Assembly (NCBI GenBank): GCA_020353535.1 | Contig: CP070696.1 | Location: 1,513,822-1,577,821 of the forward strand | Source: Spirochaetaceae bacterium | GTDB taxonomy: Bacteria > Spirochaetota > Spirochaetia > SZUA-6 > DRHE01 | Direction: 5' to 3' | DNA length: 64,000 nt | Shown: in pieces, positions 17,389 to 26,417 of the stretch | How the letters are laid out: each line of letters begins with the position of its first letter | Position numbering within the stretch: position 1 is the first letter of the stretch | Made by a program: the position numbers and the translations under genes | Notes under the pieces: generated by a model | Databases searched by the model: none | What the model saw: only the letters and a program-made list of their open reading frames with translations | Told to the model about the DNA's origin: nothing

Positions 17389-18339
17389 TCAAACGGCCTT
17401 GAGAACCGGAACCTCCACACGATCGATTGCCTGGGAGAGAAGTTCCTCCGCTGAGATTCCCTTAATCCGATGCTCAGAACGTACAATCACACGCTTGGCG
17501 CATACCGGGATGAACAGTTCCTTGACATCTTCGGGAATCACGTAGTCCCTGCCGCGGATGGCCGCCAGGGCCTGTGACCCCTTGTAGAGAGCCAGGGAAC
17601 CCCGAGGGGAAACTCCCAGACGCAGACGCGCTTCTTTGCGGGTCTGCTCGGTAATGTCCAGGATGTAGCCGCGCAGCGCCGGGCTCACGTGCACCTCCAC
17701 CACCAGCTGCTGCATGGCGAGCACGGTATTCAGATCCGTAACCGCGGCGATATCCGAGACCGGATGGGTGGTTCGTCGTTGACTTTCCAGGATCTCTTCC
17801 TCTGAGACACGATCCGGATAGCCGATTTTCAGGGACAGAAAGAAGCGGTCCTTTTGGGCTTCCGGCAGGGGAAAAGTCCCCTCGAACTCGACGGGATTTT
17901 CCGTGGCCATGAGGAAGAACGGTTCGGGAAGGGCAATGCGCCGCCCGTCCACGCTGATCTGATTCTCCGCCATGGCCTCGAGAAGCGCCGACTGGGTGCG
18001 GGGAGTCGCGCGGTTGATCTCGTCCACCAGCAGAATATTGCTCAATATGGGTCCTTCCCGAAAGGTGAAGTCTCCTGTTTTTGGGTTGTACACAGATACG
18101 CCCAGTACATCGGCGGGCAGCAGATCCGGCGTACATTGGATGCGTTTGAAGCTGCCCCCCAGGCTCTGGCCCAACGCTCTGGCGGCGATGGTTTTGCCTA
18201 CCCCGGGAACGTCCTCGATCAGGACGTGGCCCCTGCACAGCAAGGCGATGAGCAGCTTCTCTATGGCCTCTCCTTTTCCGAAAAATGCCCTCTCCGTGGA
18301 CTTCCTGATGTTTTCAGCCCAGTCGCGAACCCGCTTCAC
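17389..18339 (-). CDS. MoxR-family AAA+ ATPase
   Basis: Cytosolic AAA+ ATPase with Walker A DVPGVGKTIAARAL, Walker B ILLVDEINRA, the MoxR TQSALLEAMAE segment, sensor motif MATENPVEFEGTFPLPEAQKDRF, and sensor 2 region SPRGSLALY. I place the start at GTG 18339 because it gives the usual short lead to FFGKGEAIEKLL and because TATAAT just upstream (about 18345-18350 on the minus strand) looks like a -10 box. An ATG at 18402 would extend it by 21 residues. First gene of the operon with DUF58 and the membrane protein. MoxR proteins act as chaperones for enzyme or complex maturation. Confidence 0.9.
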   Translation of the reverse strand: MKRVRDWAENIRKSTERAFFGKGEAIEKLLIALLCRGHVLIEDVPGVGKTIAARALGQSLGGSFKRIQCTPDLLPADVLGVSVYNPKTGDFTFREGPILSNILLVDEINRATPRTQSALLEAMAENQISVDGRRIALPEPFFLMATENPVEFEGTFPLPEAQKDRFFLSLKIGYPDRVSEEEILESQRRTTHPVSDIAAVTDLNTVLAMQQLVVEVHVSPALRGYILDITEQTRKEARLRLGVSPRGSLALYKGSQALAAIRGRDYVIPEDVKELFIPVCAKRVIVRSEHRIKGISAEELLSQAIDRVEVPVLKAV

Positions 18340-18449
18340 CCGGTTATTATACACGATTTTTCCCAAAATGTGTGGCCCGCTTTGGGAGGTGATCCGTGCC
18401 AACGGTTGCTGTGCCCGCCGCTCGACCGGGGGGAGCGGTGTCGACCCGG

Positions 18450-19715
18450 CTACCGAGGTACGAAGGCCTTGTAGAGCTGCAGTGATCCGGCGATTGTGTA
18501 TGGACCGGTGGAAGCGGGAATCAGCAGGGAATCCCCCTGGCGGAGGGCAAGCTCCCCCTTCGCCTCGATTCTGCCTTCCCCATGGAGGACGATCATCAGC
18601 TCGATGCTGTCAGTGCCGGGATGCCTGTAGGGCTGCTGCGCATGTACCCTGATTTCAGCCAGGCGGAACTCCTCCGCAGGAGTTTGAAACGTCCGCAGTC
18701 CGGGAACCGTCTCGATTGCTTCGGCCAGCCGAATGGCGCGGCCTTCGAAACGCAGGATGGACAGCAGCTCCTGCACATCCACGTGCTTCGGAGTCAGCCC
18801 GCCCCGGATCACATTGTCCGAGTTGGCCATCAGCTCGATTCCCGTGCCCTCCAGGTAAGCGTGGAGAACCCCTGCTTCCAGGAACATCGTGTCGCCCGGC
18901 TGCAGGAGGACGAGATTGAGCAGCAGCGGAGCGAGCACCCCGATGTCCCCGGGATACAACTCCTCCAGTCGCAGCAGCCACCGGGCGATCGATGCCGTCT
19001 GCTCCCCCGCCCTCATGCTGCCAGAGCCAATACCGGCAGGCAGTCCGTTGTGCGTCTCCTCCCCCTTCAGCTGCCGGTGCGCCCAGTCCAGCGCTTCTTC
19101 GATCAACCTCTCACGGATTTCCTGGTCCAGACCCATGAGAGCGGCGAACAGGGCCTTCAGCCCCCCCGCAGTCGGATTGGAGCCGAAAGCAGCCACCTGA
19201 TTCCCGATACTGACAAATTTCACCAAACGCAGCAGATCGAGGATCTCCGGGATCGGCCGGAAGCCGTTCAACGCCCAGAAGGGGGTGAGCGCGGAGATAA
19301 CCTCGGGTTTGTGATTTGCATCCCGGTAGTTGCGCCGGAATGCATCCAGGCTGATCCCCTGCTCATTCTCCCTGCGGAACCCGGCTTGGGCCTGATCCAA
19401 GTTGGGATGAGCCTGGATCGACAGCGGCTCCGCCGCGGCCAGAACCTTGAACAGGAAGGGAAGACGGCCGGAGTACTTCTCCGCCACAGCGGCTCCCAGG
19501 ATCCGGGCGGGATTGCGGGTGATCAGTTCGGGAAGGGCTATCTGCCCGTCATTCGGGAGCAGCACTTGGGAAGGCGCCTTGGGGTGAGCCCCCATCCACA
19601 GCTCGGCCTGGGGTTTGTCCGCAGGGGAGGGTTGACCGAGCAGCTCGGGAATGGCGGTTCGGGAGCCCCAGGCGTACTCCTGTACCGTGTTGATCAGACG
19701 AAAGACTTCAGCCAC
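18450..19715 (-). CDS. manA: Mannose-6-phosphate isomerase, class I
   Basis: Zinc metalloenzyme converting mannose 6-phosphate and fructose 6-phosphate. At 421 residues it has the length and motifs of type I PMI: start FRLINTVQEYAWGSRTAIPELLG, zinc-site segment LFKVLAAAEPLSIQAHPN, NHKPEVISALTPFWALNGFRP, and the second cupin with FLEAGVLHAYLEGTGIELMANSDNVIRGGLTPKHVD. Promoter elements probably share the 66-base gap with the divergent xylulokinase gene. The role is mannose entry into glycolysis or supply of mannose 6-phosphate for glycan precursors. Confidence 0.95.
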   Translation of the reverse strand: MAEVFRLINTVQEYAWGSRTAIPELLGQPSPADKPQAELWMGAHPKAPSQVLLPNDGQIALPELITRNPARILGAAVAEKYSGRLPFLFKVLAAAEPLSIQAHPNLDQAQAGFRRENEQGISLDAFRRNYRDANHKPEVISALTPFWALNGFRPIPEILDLLRLVKFVSIGNQVAAFGSNPTAGGLKALFAALMGLDQEIRERLIEEALDWAHRQLKGEETHNGLPAGIGSGSMRAGEQTASIARWLLRLEELYPGDIGVLAPLLLNLVLLQPGDTMFLEAGVLHAYLEGTGIELMANSDNVIRGGLTPKHVDVQELLSILRFEGRAIRLAEAIETVPGLRTFQTPAEEFRLAEIRVHAQQPYRHPGTDSIELMIVLHGEGRIEAKGELALRQGDSLLIPASTGPYTIAGSLQLYKAFVPR

Positions 19716-19781
19716 AAGCGATTCCAGCCGTTTCTTTTTCCCGTCAGCAATCTATAGTACAATAGCCCTTCGAGGTACAGC

Positions 19782-21323
19782 GTGGCAAGAAGATACGTAT
19801 TGGGGGTGGACAGCAGCACCACCTCCTGCAAAGTGATCGCCTGGGATCACCAGGGCAGAGCGGCGGCTGTGGGTAGGGCATTCTACCCGACCCATAGCCC
19901 GCGCCCGGGATGGTACGAACAGGACGCCGGATTGTGGTGGTCGAGTCTCTGCCGGGCTCTGGGCGAGCTGTTTTCAAGGTTGTCTCCATCCCAGGTCGAG
20001 GCGGTCTGCATCAGCAACCAGCGGGAGACCATCGTAGCGGTGGACAGTGAGGGCGTGCCCCTGAGGGAGGCGATTCTCTGGTTGGATGAGCGCAGTCGGG
20101 AGCAGCTCGGGTACATCCACGGTACCGTGGGGCGGGAGCGGCTGCACCGCCTCACGGGAAAGCCGCTGTCCAAGGTTCCGTCCCTGCCCAAGCTCCTGTG
20201 GATGGCCGCTGTTGAACCGGAGATCTTTTCTCGGACGGCGAAATTCCTCGAAGCCCACGCTTTCCTGGTGCACAGGCTTACCGGTGAGTACCGTACCAGT
20301 CTGGCCTGCGCCGATCCAGTGGGGCTGGTCGACATGAGTAGGGAGCAGTGGTCCGAAGAGCTGTTGCAGGAGCTCGGATTTCGGAAGGATCAGTTCTCCC
20401 AATTGGTGAAACCCGGGGAAATCATCGGTCGGGTCACCTCTTCCGCGGCTACCCAAACCGGATTACCGCAGGGATTGCCGGTTGTGGCGGGAGCGGGAGA
20501 CGGGCAGTGCGCCGGTCTTGGAGCCAACGTGACCGGTCCCGAAACCGCCTATCTGATCCTGGGAACCGGAGTGATCGGAGGTTTCTTCAGCAGTGAATAC
20601 CGTATCGATCCGGCCTATCGAACCCTCTACGCTCCCCTCGCGGACAGCTACTATCTGGAGACCGTGATTAAAGGAGGGGTCTTCACCGTGGCCTGGTTTG
20701 CGGAAAAATTCGCAGCGGAGCTGAAAAAGCCCTGGCTTTCCTCGAGTGTCGAGGAGCTTCTGGAGCAGGGAGCCCGCGGGGTTCCCCCGGGATCAGACGG
20801 GCTGCTCCTTGTACCGTACTGGCTCAGTGCCATGAATCCCTTCTGGGATCCCGATGCTGCCGGAGTCATGATCGGCTGGAGCGGAGCTCATGGACCGGAG
20901 CATTTCTACAGAGCCATTCTCGAGGGAGTCGCCTTCGAGCAGCGTTTTGCCCTGGACGAGGCTTTGCGTGCTGGAGTAGAGGATTTCGAAGAGTACCGGG
21001 TCGTGGGCGGCGGCAGCCGCAGCGAGCTGTGGTGCCAAATCGTCGCTGACATCAGCGGTCGGCCCGCGGTCACGCTGTCCAGCGCAGAGGCCACGGCCCT
21101 GGGCGCCGGGATGCTCGCCGCCGTGGCGGTCGGCTGGTACCCGGACTGCCGCAAATCGGCGGCAGCCATGTCAGCACCGGGAATGCGCTACGCTCCGGAT
21201 GGGGAGCGCCGGCGGATCTACGAGCGCATATTTCTGGAAGTCTACCGATCTCTGTTTTCTACGGTTCGACCCCTTGTCGATCGGCTCAGGGAAATCACCC
21301 GGGAGGGGAACAGCGGGGCATGA
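19782..21323 (+). CDS. FGGY carbohydrate kinase (xylulokinase-like)
   Basis: A 513-residue sugar kinase starting at GTG 19782. N-terminal ATPase-fold motif YVLGVDSSTTSCKVIAWD, WYEQDAGLWW and CISNQRETIVAVD are characteristic of xylulokinases, as are ILGTGVIGGFFSS and the C-terminal VVGGGSRSELWCQIVADISG. The expected reaction is D-xylulose to xylulose 5-phosphate, though relatives act on other ketoses. It is divergent from manA and followed after 150 bases by a GPH-type sugar transporter on the same strand. The gap holds only a 14-codon reading frame starting at the stop overlap, which looks non-functional. Confidence 0.88.
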   Translation: MARRYVLGVDSSTTSCKVIAWDHQGRAAAVGRAFYPTHSPRPGWYEQDAGLWWSSLCRALGELFSRLSPSQVEAVCISNQRETIVAVDSEGVPLREAILWLDERSREQLGYIHGTVGRERLHRLTGKPLSKVPSLPKLLWMAAVEPEIFSRTAKFLEAHAFLVHRLTGEYRTSLACADPVGLVDMSREQWSEELLQELGFRKDQFSQLVKPGEIIGRVTSSAATQTGLPQGLPVVAGAGDGQCAGLGANVTGPETAYLILGTGVIGGFFSSEYRIDPAYRTLYAPLADSYYLETVIKGGVFTVAWFAEKFAAELKKPWLSSSVEELLEQGARGVPPGSDGLLLVPYWLSAMNPFWDPDAAGVMIGWSGAHGPEHFYRAILEGVAFEQRFALDEALRAGVEDFEEYRVVGGGSRSELWCQIVADISGRPAVTLSSAEATALGAGMLAAVAVGWYPDCRKSAAAMSAPGMRYAPDGERRRIYERIFLEVYRSLFSTVRPLVDRLREITREGNSGA

Positions 21324-21473
21324 TGGATCCACCAATTCTTCTCAACGGCTGGACGTTCGCTTGACTGCACCTTCACCAGTGGTCAGAATAGGACTTCGAG
21401 TGAGAATACGACGACCATCATTATAGGGTAGCGATCACACAGGGGCATCCTGACTGCAGAGGAGGAACGGAAC

Positions 21474-22844
21474 ATGGAGGTAAATCAAAAACTCCCTGTT
21501 AAAGTGAAGCTCGGGTTCGGCGTGGGGGATCTGGGGGGCAACCTCTACTTCACCGTAATCGCCTTCTGGCTGCTGAACTACTTCACCGACACGGTGGGAA
21601 TCGCTGCCGGCATGGCCGGCATCGCGGTGGCCATCGGCAAAATCTGGGATGCTGTAACCGATCCGATGATGGGATACATATCCGACAGAACCAGGAGCCG
21701 CTGGGGGCGCCGCCGTCCCTACCTGCTGTTCGGCTCGTTCGTGTGGTTCATTGCCATGATCATCCTGTTCACCAATCCCCGCCTGAGTAATCCGACCGCC
21801 CTGTTCGTCTGGGCGGTGGCGGCCTACTGCTTCCTCAGTACTGTTTTCACAGTGGTGAACGTGCCGTACTCCTCTCTGACGCCGGAGCTCACCAAGGACT
21901 ACCACGAGCGCAGCAGCCTCAACGGCTATCGGGCCGTGTTCATGGTCATCGGCACCCTGATCGGTGCCGGCGCGGCTCTGCCCCTGGTGGGGGCACTACC
22001 CAACAAGAACATCGGCTTCTCCGTCATGGGGGCGGTGTTCGGAGCGTTGATGATGGCAGCGGCATTGATCACCTTCTCTTCGGTTCGGGAGCCGAAGCTG
22101 GCTTCAGCGGTACAACCGAAGAGAGGTTTCTTCAAGTCGTATGGGTATGTCTTCAAGACAAAGCCGTTTATCATCGTTTTGTTGACCTATATGATGAACA
22201 TGATCGCCGTGTCCGTGGTCAGCGGCACGATGATCTACTACTTCAAGTACATCCACGACAACGAGGCCCTCACCACCGTAGCCCTGCTGATCCTGCTGGT
22301 CACGGCCATGATCTTCATTCCGGTGGCCGTTCTTGTATCCAAGAAAGTCGGGAAGAAAACCACTTACGCCGTAGGGATGTTGATCATCTCCCTAGCCTGC
22401 ATGCTGGTCTTCGCCCTCGGGCACGAGCTCGGCGTGATGTTCGTGTTCGTGATGATGTTCGTGGCCGGCCTCGGATTGTCAACCACCTACCCCATGCCCT
22501 GGTCCATGATCCCCGACACGGTGGAGTACGGCTACCTCCAGAGCGGCGAGCGCCGCGAGGGCGGCTACTACGGCATCTGGACCTTTTTTAGCAAGGGAGG
22601 TCAGGGACTGGCCATCGCGGTCAGCGGCCTGGTCCTGCATACCACCGGCTATGTAGCCGAGGTCGCCCAGACCGAGCTGGCGCAACTGGGCATCCGGCTG
22701 TTGATCGGGCCGGTTACGGCCCTGTTCTTCGCCAGCGCCGCCTTCATGCTCATCTTCTATCCACTGAACGAGCAGCGGTACCGGGAACTGCAGGAGAAGA
22801 TAAAAGTGATGGAGAAGGAGCGGAATATCCAGTCCGACCGCTAG
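21474..22844 (+). CDS. GPH-family (MelB-like) sugar:cation symporter
   Basis: A 456-residue inner-membrane protein with about 12 hydrophobic segments. The glycoside-pentoside-hexuronide signature is clear: KLGFGVGDLGGNLYF at the N-terminus and KIWDAVTDPMMGYISDRTRSRWGRRRPYLL around residues 55-85. A strong GAGGAGG precedes the ATG. It is downstream of the xylulokinase-like gene, so a pentose or pentoside is a reasonable substrate, but this is inference. A hairpin with a T-rich tail follows it. Confidence 0.9.
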   Translation: MEVNQKLPVKVKLGFGVGDLGGNLYFTVIAFWLLNYFTDTVGIAAGMAGIAVAIGKIWDAVTDPMMGYISDRTRSRWGRRRPYLLFGSFVWFIAMIILFTNPRLSNPTALFVWAVAAYCFLSTVFTVVNVPYSSLTPELTKDYHERSSLNGYRAVFMVIGTLIGAGAALPLVGALPNKNIGFSVMGAVFGALMMAAALITFSSVREPKLASAVQPKRGFFKSYGYVFKTKPFIIVLLTYMMNMIAVSVVSGTMIYYFKYIHDNEALTTVALLILLVTAMIFIPVAVLVSKKVGKKTTYAVGMLIISLACMLVFALGHELGVMFVFVMMFVAGLGLSTTYPMPWSMIPDTVEYGYLQSGERREGGYYGIWTFFSKGGQGLAIAVSGLVLHTTGYVAEVAQTELAQLGIRLLIGPVTALFFASAAFMLIFYPLNEQRYRELQEKIKVMEKERNIQSDR

Positions 22845-22897
22845 GATCGACAGCCGGGAGCCCCTTCACCGTGGTCCCCACCACCGGGCGGTCGTAC

Positions 22898-22932
22898 CCC
22901 GCGCACCTTTACAGAAGGCGGGTTTTCGTTTT
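22898..22932 (+). terminator. Rho-independent-like terminator after the GPH transporter
   Basis: CCCG and CCTT on the left pair with AAGG and CGGG on the right, leaving a small internal bulge, followed by TTTTCGTTTT. It separates the transporter from the purH pair. Confidence 0.42.
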
Positions 22933-22944
22933 ACATATGCACCC

Positions 22945-23625
22945 ATGAACTTTGTAGAAAAAATCGACGATTATGTCAGGATTCAACGGGTGCTTGTCAG
23001 TGTCTATGACAAGGGCGGGCTAGAAACTCTGGTCCCCGAGCTGCTGCGGATCAATTCCGGGATGATCCTCTACTCTACGGGAGGAACCTACCGGGCGATA
23101 GCCGACATCCTCGGTGAGTCTAGGGCGGATCGACTGGTGGCGGTCTCCGCCTACACGGGCCAGCCTGAGATGCAGGGCGGCCTGGTTAAAACTCTGGATT
23201 TCAAGATCTACCTCGGTCTGCTGAGCGAGACCTACAATGCGGCTCACCGGCAGGATTTGCAGCGCACCAGGGCCGTGGCCTTCGATATGGTGGTGGTCAA
23301 CCTCTACCCCTTCCAGCGGACTGTGACTCAGCAGGATGTGACTCCTGAGCGAGCCCGGGCCAACATCGACATCGGCGGTCCGTGCATGATCCGAGCGGCA
23401 GCCAAGAATTTCCTGCGGGTGGCCGCGGTGGTGGATCCGGGGGATTACGGGGCGATCATCGCCGAGCTGGATAGAAACGGCGGAGCACTTTCTCTGGAGA
23501 CCCGCTTCGGTCTGGCCCAGAAGACCTTCTCCTACACATCAGAGTACGACACAGCCATCGCCGCCTACCTAGGATCCTGCTCACCGGATCAGGTCCGCGG
23601 CAGCTACCCGGAGGTGTTGGCATGA
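22945..23625 (+). CDS. purH: IMP cyclohydrolase (stand-alone PurH N-terminal domain)
   Basis: This 226-residue protein carries only the MGS-like cyclohydrolase half of PurH, which closes FAICAR to IMP. Conserved blocks: VLVSVYDKGGLETL, YSTGGTYRAIAD, VVVNLYPFQRTV and NIDIGGPCMIRAAAKNF. It stops where the formyltransferase domain would follow, and the next gene begins inside its stop (ATGA, four-base overlap). So the usual bifunctional enzyme is present as two translationally coupled polypeptides that probably form a complex. No clear ribosome site precedes ATG 22945. Confidence 0.9.
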   Translation: MNFVEKIDDYVRIQRVLVSVYDKGGLETLVPELLRINSGMILYSTGGTYRAIADILGESRADRLVAVSAYTGQPEMQGGLVKTLDFKIYLGLLSETYNAAHRQDLQRTRAVAFDMVVVNLYPFQRTVTQQDVTPERARANIDIGGPCMIRAAAKNFLRVAAVVDPGDYGAIIAELDRNGGALSLETRFGLAQKTFSYTSEYDTAIAAYLGSCSPDQVRGSYPEVLA

Positions 23626-24911
23626 GCGGGCAGGGCGGACAGGGCAATCAAAGCACGAAGGGCAGAGATAACCTCAAAGAGGCCTACCGCAGCATCACCC
23701 AGGACCACTTCCCGGATACACTGGAGATCTGTTTCAGCAACAGCGGCGAGCGGCAGTGCCTTCGATTTCAACGGGTGACCTGGCGAATCGATGGGCAGGA
23801 CATGGGCCTGCGCTATGGGGAGAATCCCGATCAGGAAGCGGCACTGTACAAATTGGTGTCCGGTAATCTAGTTCTGGGGGAGGTGGAGAGCATCCATCCG
23901 GAACGATACCTGGCCTCGGATGTGGAGCTGCTGCAATCGGGCAAGCACCCGGGAAAGATCAACATCACCGACGTGGACAGCGCCCTGAATATCCTGCGAT
24001 ACTTCCAGGAGTCTCCCTGCACGGTTATCGTGAAGCACAACAATCCCTGCGGCGTAGCCCTGGGCGGCAGCCTGTGCGAATCCTACCAGAAGGCCTACAT
24101 GGCTGACAGGATCGCCGCCTTTGGGGGTGCGGTCGTCGTGAATCGTGCGCTGGACAGGGAGACCGCGGAGCTGATCGCCGAGCAGTATTGCGAGGTGGTG
24201 GCTGCCCCGGCTTTTGCCGAAGGGGTGCTCGACATTCTGGGGCAACGAAAGAATCTGAGGGTGATGCGGATCGGGAACATCCGGCGCCTGCAGGAGTTCG
24301 TAGGCACCCGGACGGTAGATCTCAAGACCCTGATCGACGGCGGAATCATTGCTCAGTGGTCCTATGCCCCGCGTACGCTGACGGTCCAGGACTTTCTGCC
24401 GGCCGAGGCGACCTACCAGGGCCGGGAGTACCGGGTGGTCAGAAAACCGACGGATCCTGAAGCCCGGGATCTGCTGTTCGGCTGGTTGGTGGAATCGGGC
24501 ATCACCAGCAACTCCGTAATCTACGTTAAAGACGGGGTGACCGTGGGTATCGGCACCGGCGAGCAGGACCGGGTCGGGGTGGCGGAGATCGCCAGGGACA
24601 AAGCCTACCGCAAGCTGGCGGATCGCATCTGCTGGCTACGGTACGGCAAGCCCTACAATCTCCTCGCCGAGGGTCCGGAGAAACGGACCGTCGATGATGA
24701 GGTGCGGGAGCAGCGGGGGGGCTTGAGCGGGGCTTGCATGGTTTCCGATGCTTTCTTTCCCTTTCGCGACGGCGTGGATGTGGGGATTCGGGAGGGAATC
24801 ACCGCGATCATCCAGCCGGGCGGGTCGGACAGGGACTTCGAGGTCATCGAAGCCTGTAATGAGGCGAACGTGGCTATGGTCTTCACCGGCCAGCGCAGCT
24901 TCCGCCATTAA
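23622..24911 (+). CDS. AICAR transformylase (stand-alone PurH C-terminal domain)
   Basis: A 429-residue AICARFT that uses 10-formyl-tetrahydrofolate to formylate AICAR. The family start RYGENPDQEAALY appears at about residue 66 and the catalytic Lys-His pair in VKHNNPCGVALGG. AFGGAVVVNR, SNSVIYVKDGVTVGIG and SDAFFPFRDGVDVG are further family blocks. About 65 residues precede the first conserved block; they do not resemble cyclohydrolase sequence. It overlaps the cyclohydrolase gene by four bases. It consumes the one-carbon carrier on which the Wood-Ljungdahl methyl branch in this window depends. Confidence 0.9.
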   Translation: MSGQGGQGNQSTKGRDNLKEAYRSITQDHFPDTLEICFSNSGERQCLRFQRVTWRIDGQDMGLRYGENPDQEAALYKLVSGNLVLGEVESIHPERYLASDVELLQSGKHPGKINITDVDSALNILRYFQESPCTVIVKHNNPCGVALGGSLCESYQKAYMADRIAAFGGAVVVNRALDRETAELIAEQYCEVVAAPAFAEGVLDILGQRKNLRVMRIGNIRRLQEFVGTRTVDLKTLIDGGIIAQWSYAPRTLTVQDFLPAEATYQGREYRVVRKPTDPEARDLLFGWLVESGITSNSVIYVKDGVTVGIGTGEQDRVGVAEIARDKAYRKLADRICWLRYGKPYNLLAEGPEKRTVDDEVREQRGGLSGACMVSDAFFPFRDGVDVGIREGITAIIQPGGSDRDFEVIEACNEANVAMVFTGQRSFRH

Positions 24912-25017
24912 TCCCAGCTGTTGTTCGGATCGGATCAGGCGCCCATGCCCAGCAGGGAGCATACCCCGCGGGAGATACCCGTCCAGTCTGAGGTGAGCAG
25001 GCGTTTTTTTGGGGCCT

Positions 25018-25044
25018 GAAAGATGTACATTTTTAACATCTTTC
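25018..25044. promoter_or_regulatory. Inverted repeat upstream of the thymidylate-synthase-like gene
   Basis: GAAAGATGT and ACATCTTTC are perfect nine-base inverted copies around a nine-base loop, 53 bases before the ATG at 25098. No T-run follows, so an operator or leader hairpin is more likely than a terminator. No known riboswitch class was recognised. Confidence 0.35.
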
Positions 25045-25097
25045 GGAAGTGTCACTTTTACCAGCCCCGGGTGTTGAACTTTTAAAGTAGGAACAAC

Positions 25098-25991
25098 ATG
25101 AAAAACATACCGGTGCTGTTTGTCGAAGGCCGCACTCTTGCCGAGGCCTACGAGCGAGCCCTGGTTTCGCTGTACGAAAACGGGGCTCCCATCTCCACCC
25201 AGTACGACCAGCCGGGAGACCCCCCGAGCATCGACGCAACCATGAACATCACGGTCCTGGAGCCCTGGGCCGATCCCATGATCCACAAGGCCTTCCCCGG
25301 CGGTATCGAGGATCTGCAGGAGTACGTGCTGGAGCTCTGTGGAGCCAAGGACCACTGGGTTAAGAACATGAACGATCCGGAAGACACCCGTTGGGAATAC
25401 ACCTATCACATGCGCTTGAATTCATACGGAAGCTGGCGGGAGGTTGCGAACGGAGCTTCAGTTCAAGCCGGGGCCTTCTCCGTGGATCAGATCGAGCAGG
25501 TGATCGCCAAACTGGTGGAGCAGCCTCACACCCGCCAGGCTCAGATGATCACCTGGATGCCAAATATCGATTTCGACTGCTACGACCCTCCCTGCCTGCA
25601 GTCCCTCTGGTACCGACTTGTGTTCGATGAAAACGACACCGCCTGGCTGAATTGTAATGTTCGTTTTCGCTCCAACGACGCCTGGGGGGCCAACTTCATG
25701 AATATGTTCGGCTTCATTCTGTTCAACCGCCAGGTCATCGCCGATGAGGTCGCCCGACGAAGCGGATGGCCCGTCGAGCTGGGCCGGTTGAACTGGCAGG
25801 CGGATTCCTACCACATATACGGCAAGAGCATCGAAGAGGCAAAGGTGCGTCTGTTCGAGCGTTTGCAGAGCACGAGCTTCGAAGAGCGGGTATTCAATTT
25901 TCGAGATCCCCTGATCCGCCAGATCTACGAAGAGGCCCGTGAAGCTGTGCTGGAAAAGATCAGGAGAATAGATAAGGAGCACGAAAGATGA
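25098..25991 (+). CDS. Thymidylate synthase-like protein (ThyA superfamily)
   Basis: A 297-residue protein with the ThyA fold signatures in diverged form: the catalytic Cys in YDPPCLQSLWYRLV, NCNVRFRSNDAWGANF for the phosphate and nucleotide contacts, and SYHIYGKSIEEA for the His-x-Tyr sugar contact. The usual LGLPFN pattern is replaced by WGANFMNMFGF, so the base-selecting Asn is not in its standard place; this resembles archaeal TysY and dCMP/dUMP hydroxymethylase-like members more than E. coli ThyA. The expected cofactor is methylene-tetrahydrofolate. Clustering with glyA, folE2 and the purH pair fits folate metabolism. Methylation of dUMP is likely but not certain. Confidence 0.75.
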   Translation: MKNIPVLFVEGRTLAEAYERALVSLYENGAPISTQYDQPGDPPSIDATMNITVLEPWADPMIHKAFPGGIEDLQEYVLELCGAKDHWVKNMNDPEDTRWEYTYHMRLNSYGSWREVANGASVQAGAFSVDQIEQVIAKLVEQPHTRQAQMITWMPNIDFDCYDPPCLQSLWYRLVFDENDTAWLNCNVRFRSNDAWGANFMNMFGFILFNRQVIADEVARRSGWPVELGRLNWQADSYHIYGKSIEEAKVRLFERLQSTSFEERVFNFRDPLIRQIYEEAREAVLEKIRRIDKEHER

Positions 25992-26347
25992 GAAGCAGAG
26001 TCGTCGCAGCCCTGCCGATTGCTCTGGCGTTGGTCTGGCTGTCCGGGTGCGCCACCATGGCCGGATGGGTGGGCATCGCCAGCAGCGAGTCGGTTGACGA
26101 GAAGCTAACCGGAACGCGCAGTGAGCTGGAGGCGGAGATCGGGTCGCTGCGCAGCGACCTGGACGCCCACCAGACCAGGGTCACGGAGATCGAGAGTCTG
26201 AGCCGGTCGATGGAAGAGGCCATCCGGGCGACCGAGGAGCTCCAGCAACTGGCGGATGTCATGGAGTCTCGCCTGGAGCAGATGCCCCGGGATACCATCC
26301 AGGAGCTGGTGGATATCCTGCAGCGCTACCTCGACGACAGCGAGTAG
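25988..26347 (+). CDS. Small coiled-coil lipoprotein
   Basis: A 119-residue protein with a lipoprotein signal peptide ending in the lipobox LSGC (Cys 20 or so), followed by a heptad-rich region (ELEAEIGSLRSDLDAHQTRVTEIESL in part) that should form a coiled coil. Its ATG overlaps the stop of the thymidylate-synthase-like gene, with AAGGAG upstream. No enzymatic motif. Probably an envelope-anchored protein; its function and its reason for sitting in a folate cluster are unknown. Confidence 0.72.
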   Translation: MRSRVVAALPIALALVWLSGCATMAGWVGIASSESVDEKLTGTRSELEAEIGSLRSDLDAHQTRVTEIESLSRSMEEAIRATEELQQLADVMESRLEQMPRDTIQELVDILQRYLDDSE

Positions 26348-26417
26348 GGGCGATTCGGCCCAGCGGGCGCGCTCTTATTGACCACGTCCATCCCAAAGGG
26401 ATATCTTAAAGCCCATC

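Noticed and set aside
18582..19757. Plus-strand open frame opposite manA
   Set aside because: manA is fully supported by its cupin and zinc-site motifs. The opposite frame has no ribosome site and an antisense-like composition rich in Gln, Arg and Leu.
21320..21364. Fourteen-codon frame after the xylulokinase-like gene, possible start of a lost glycosidase
   Set aside because: Too short to assign; nothing downstream continues the resemblance.
25018..25044. Terminator after the purH pair
   Set aside because: The stem is good but no T-run follows, so it is listed only as an inverted repeat of unknown role.
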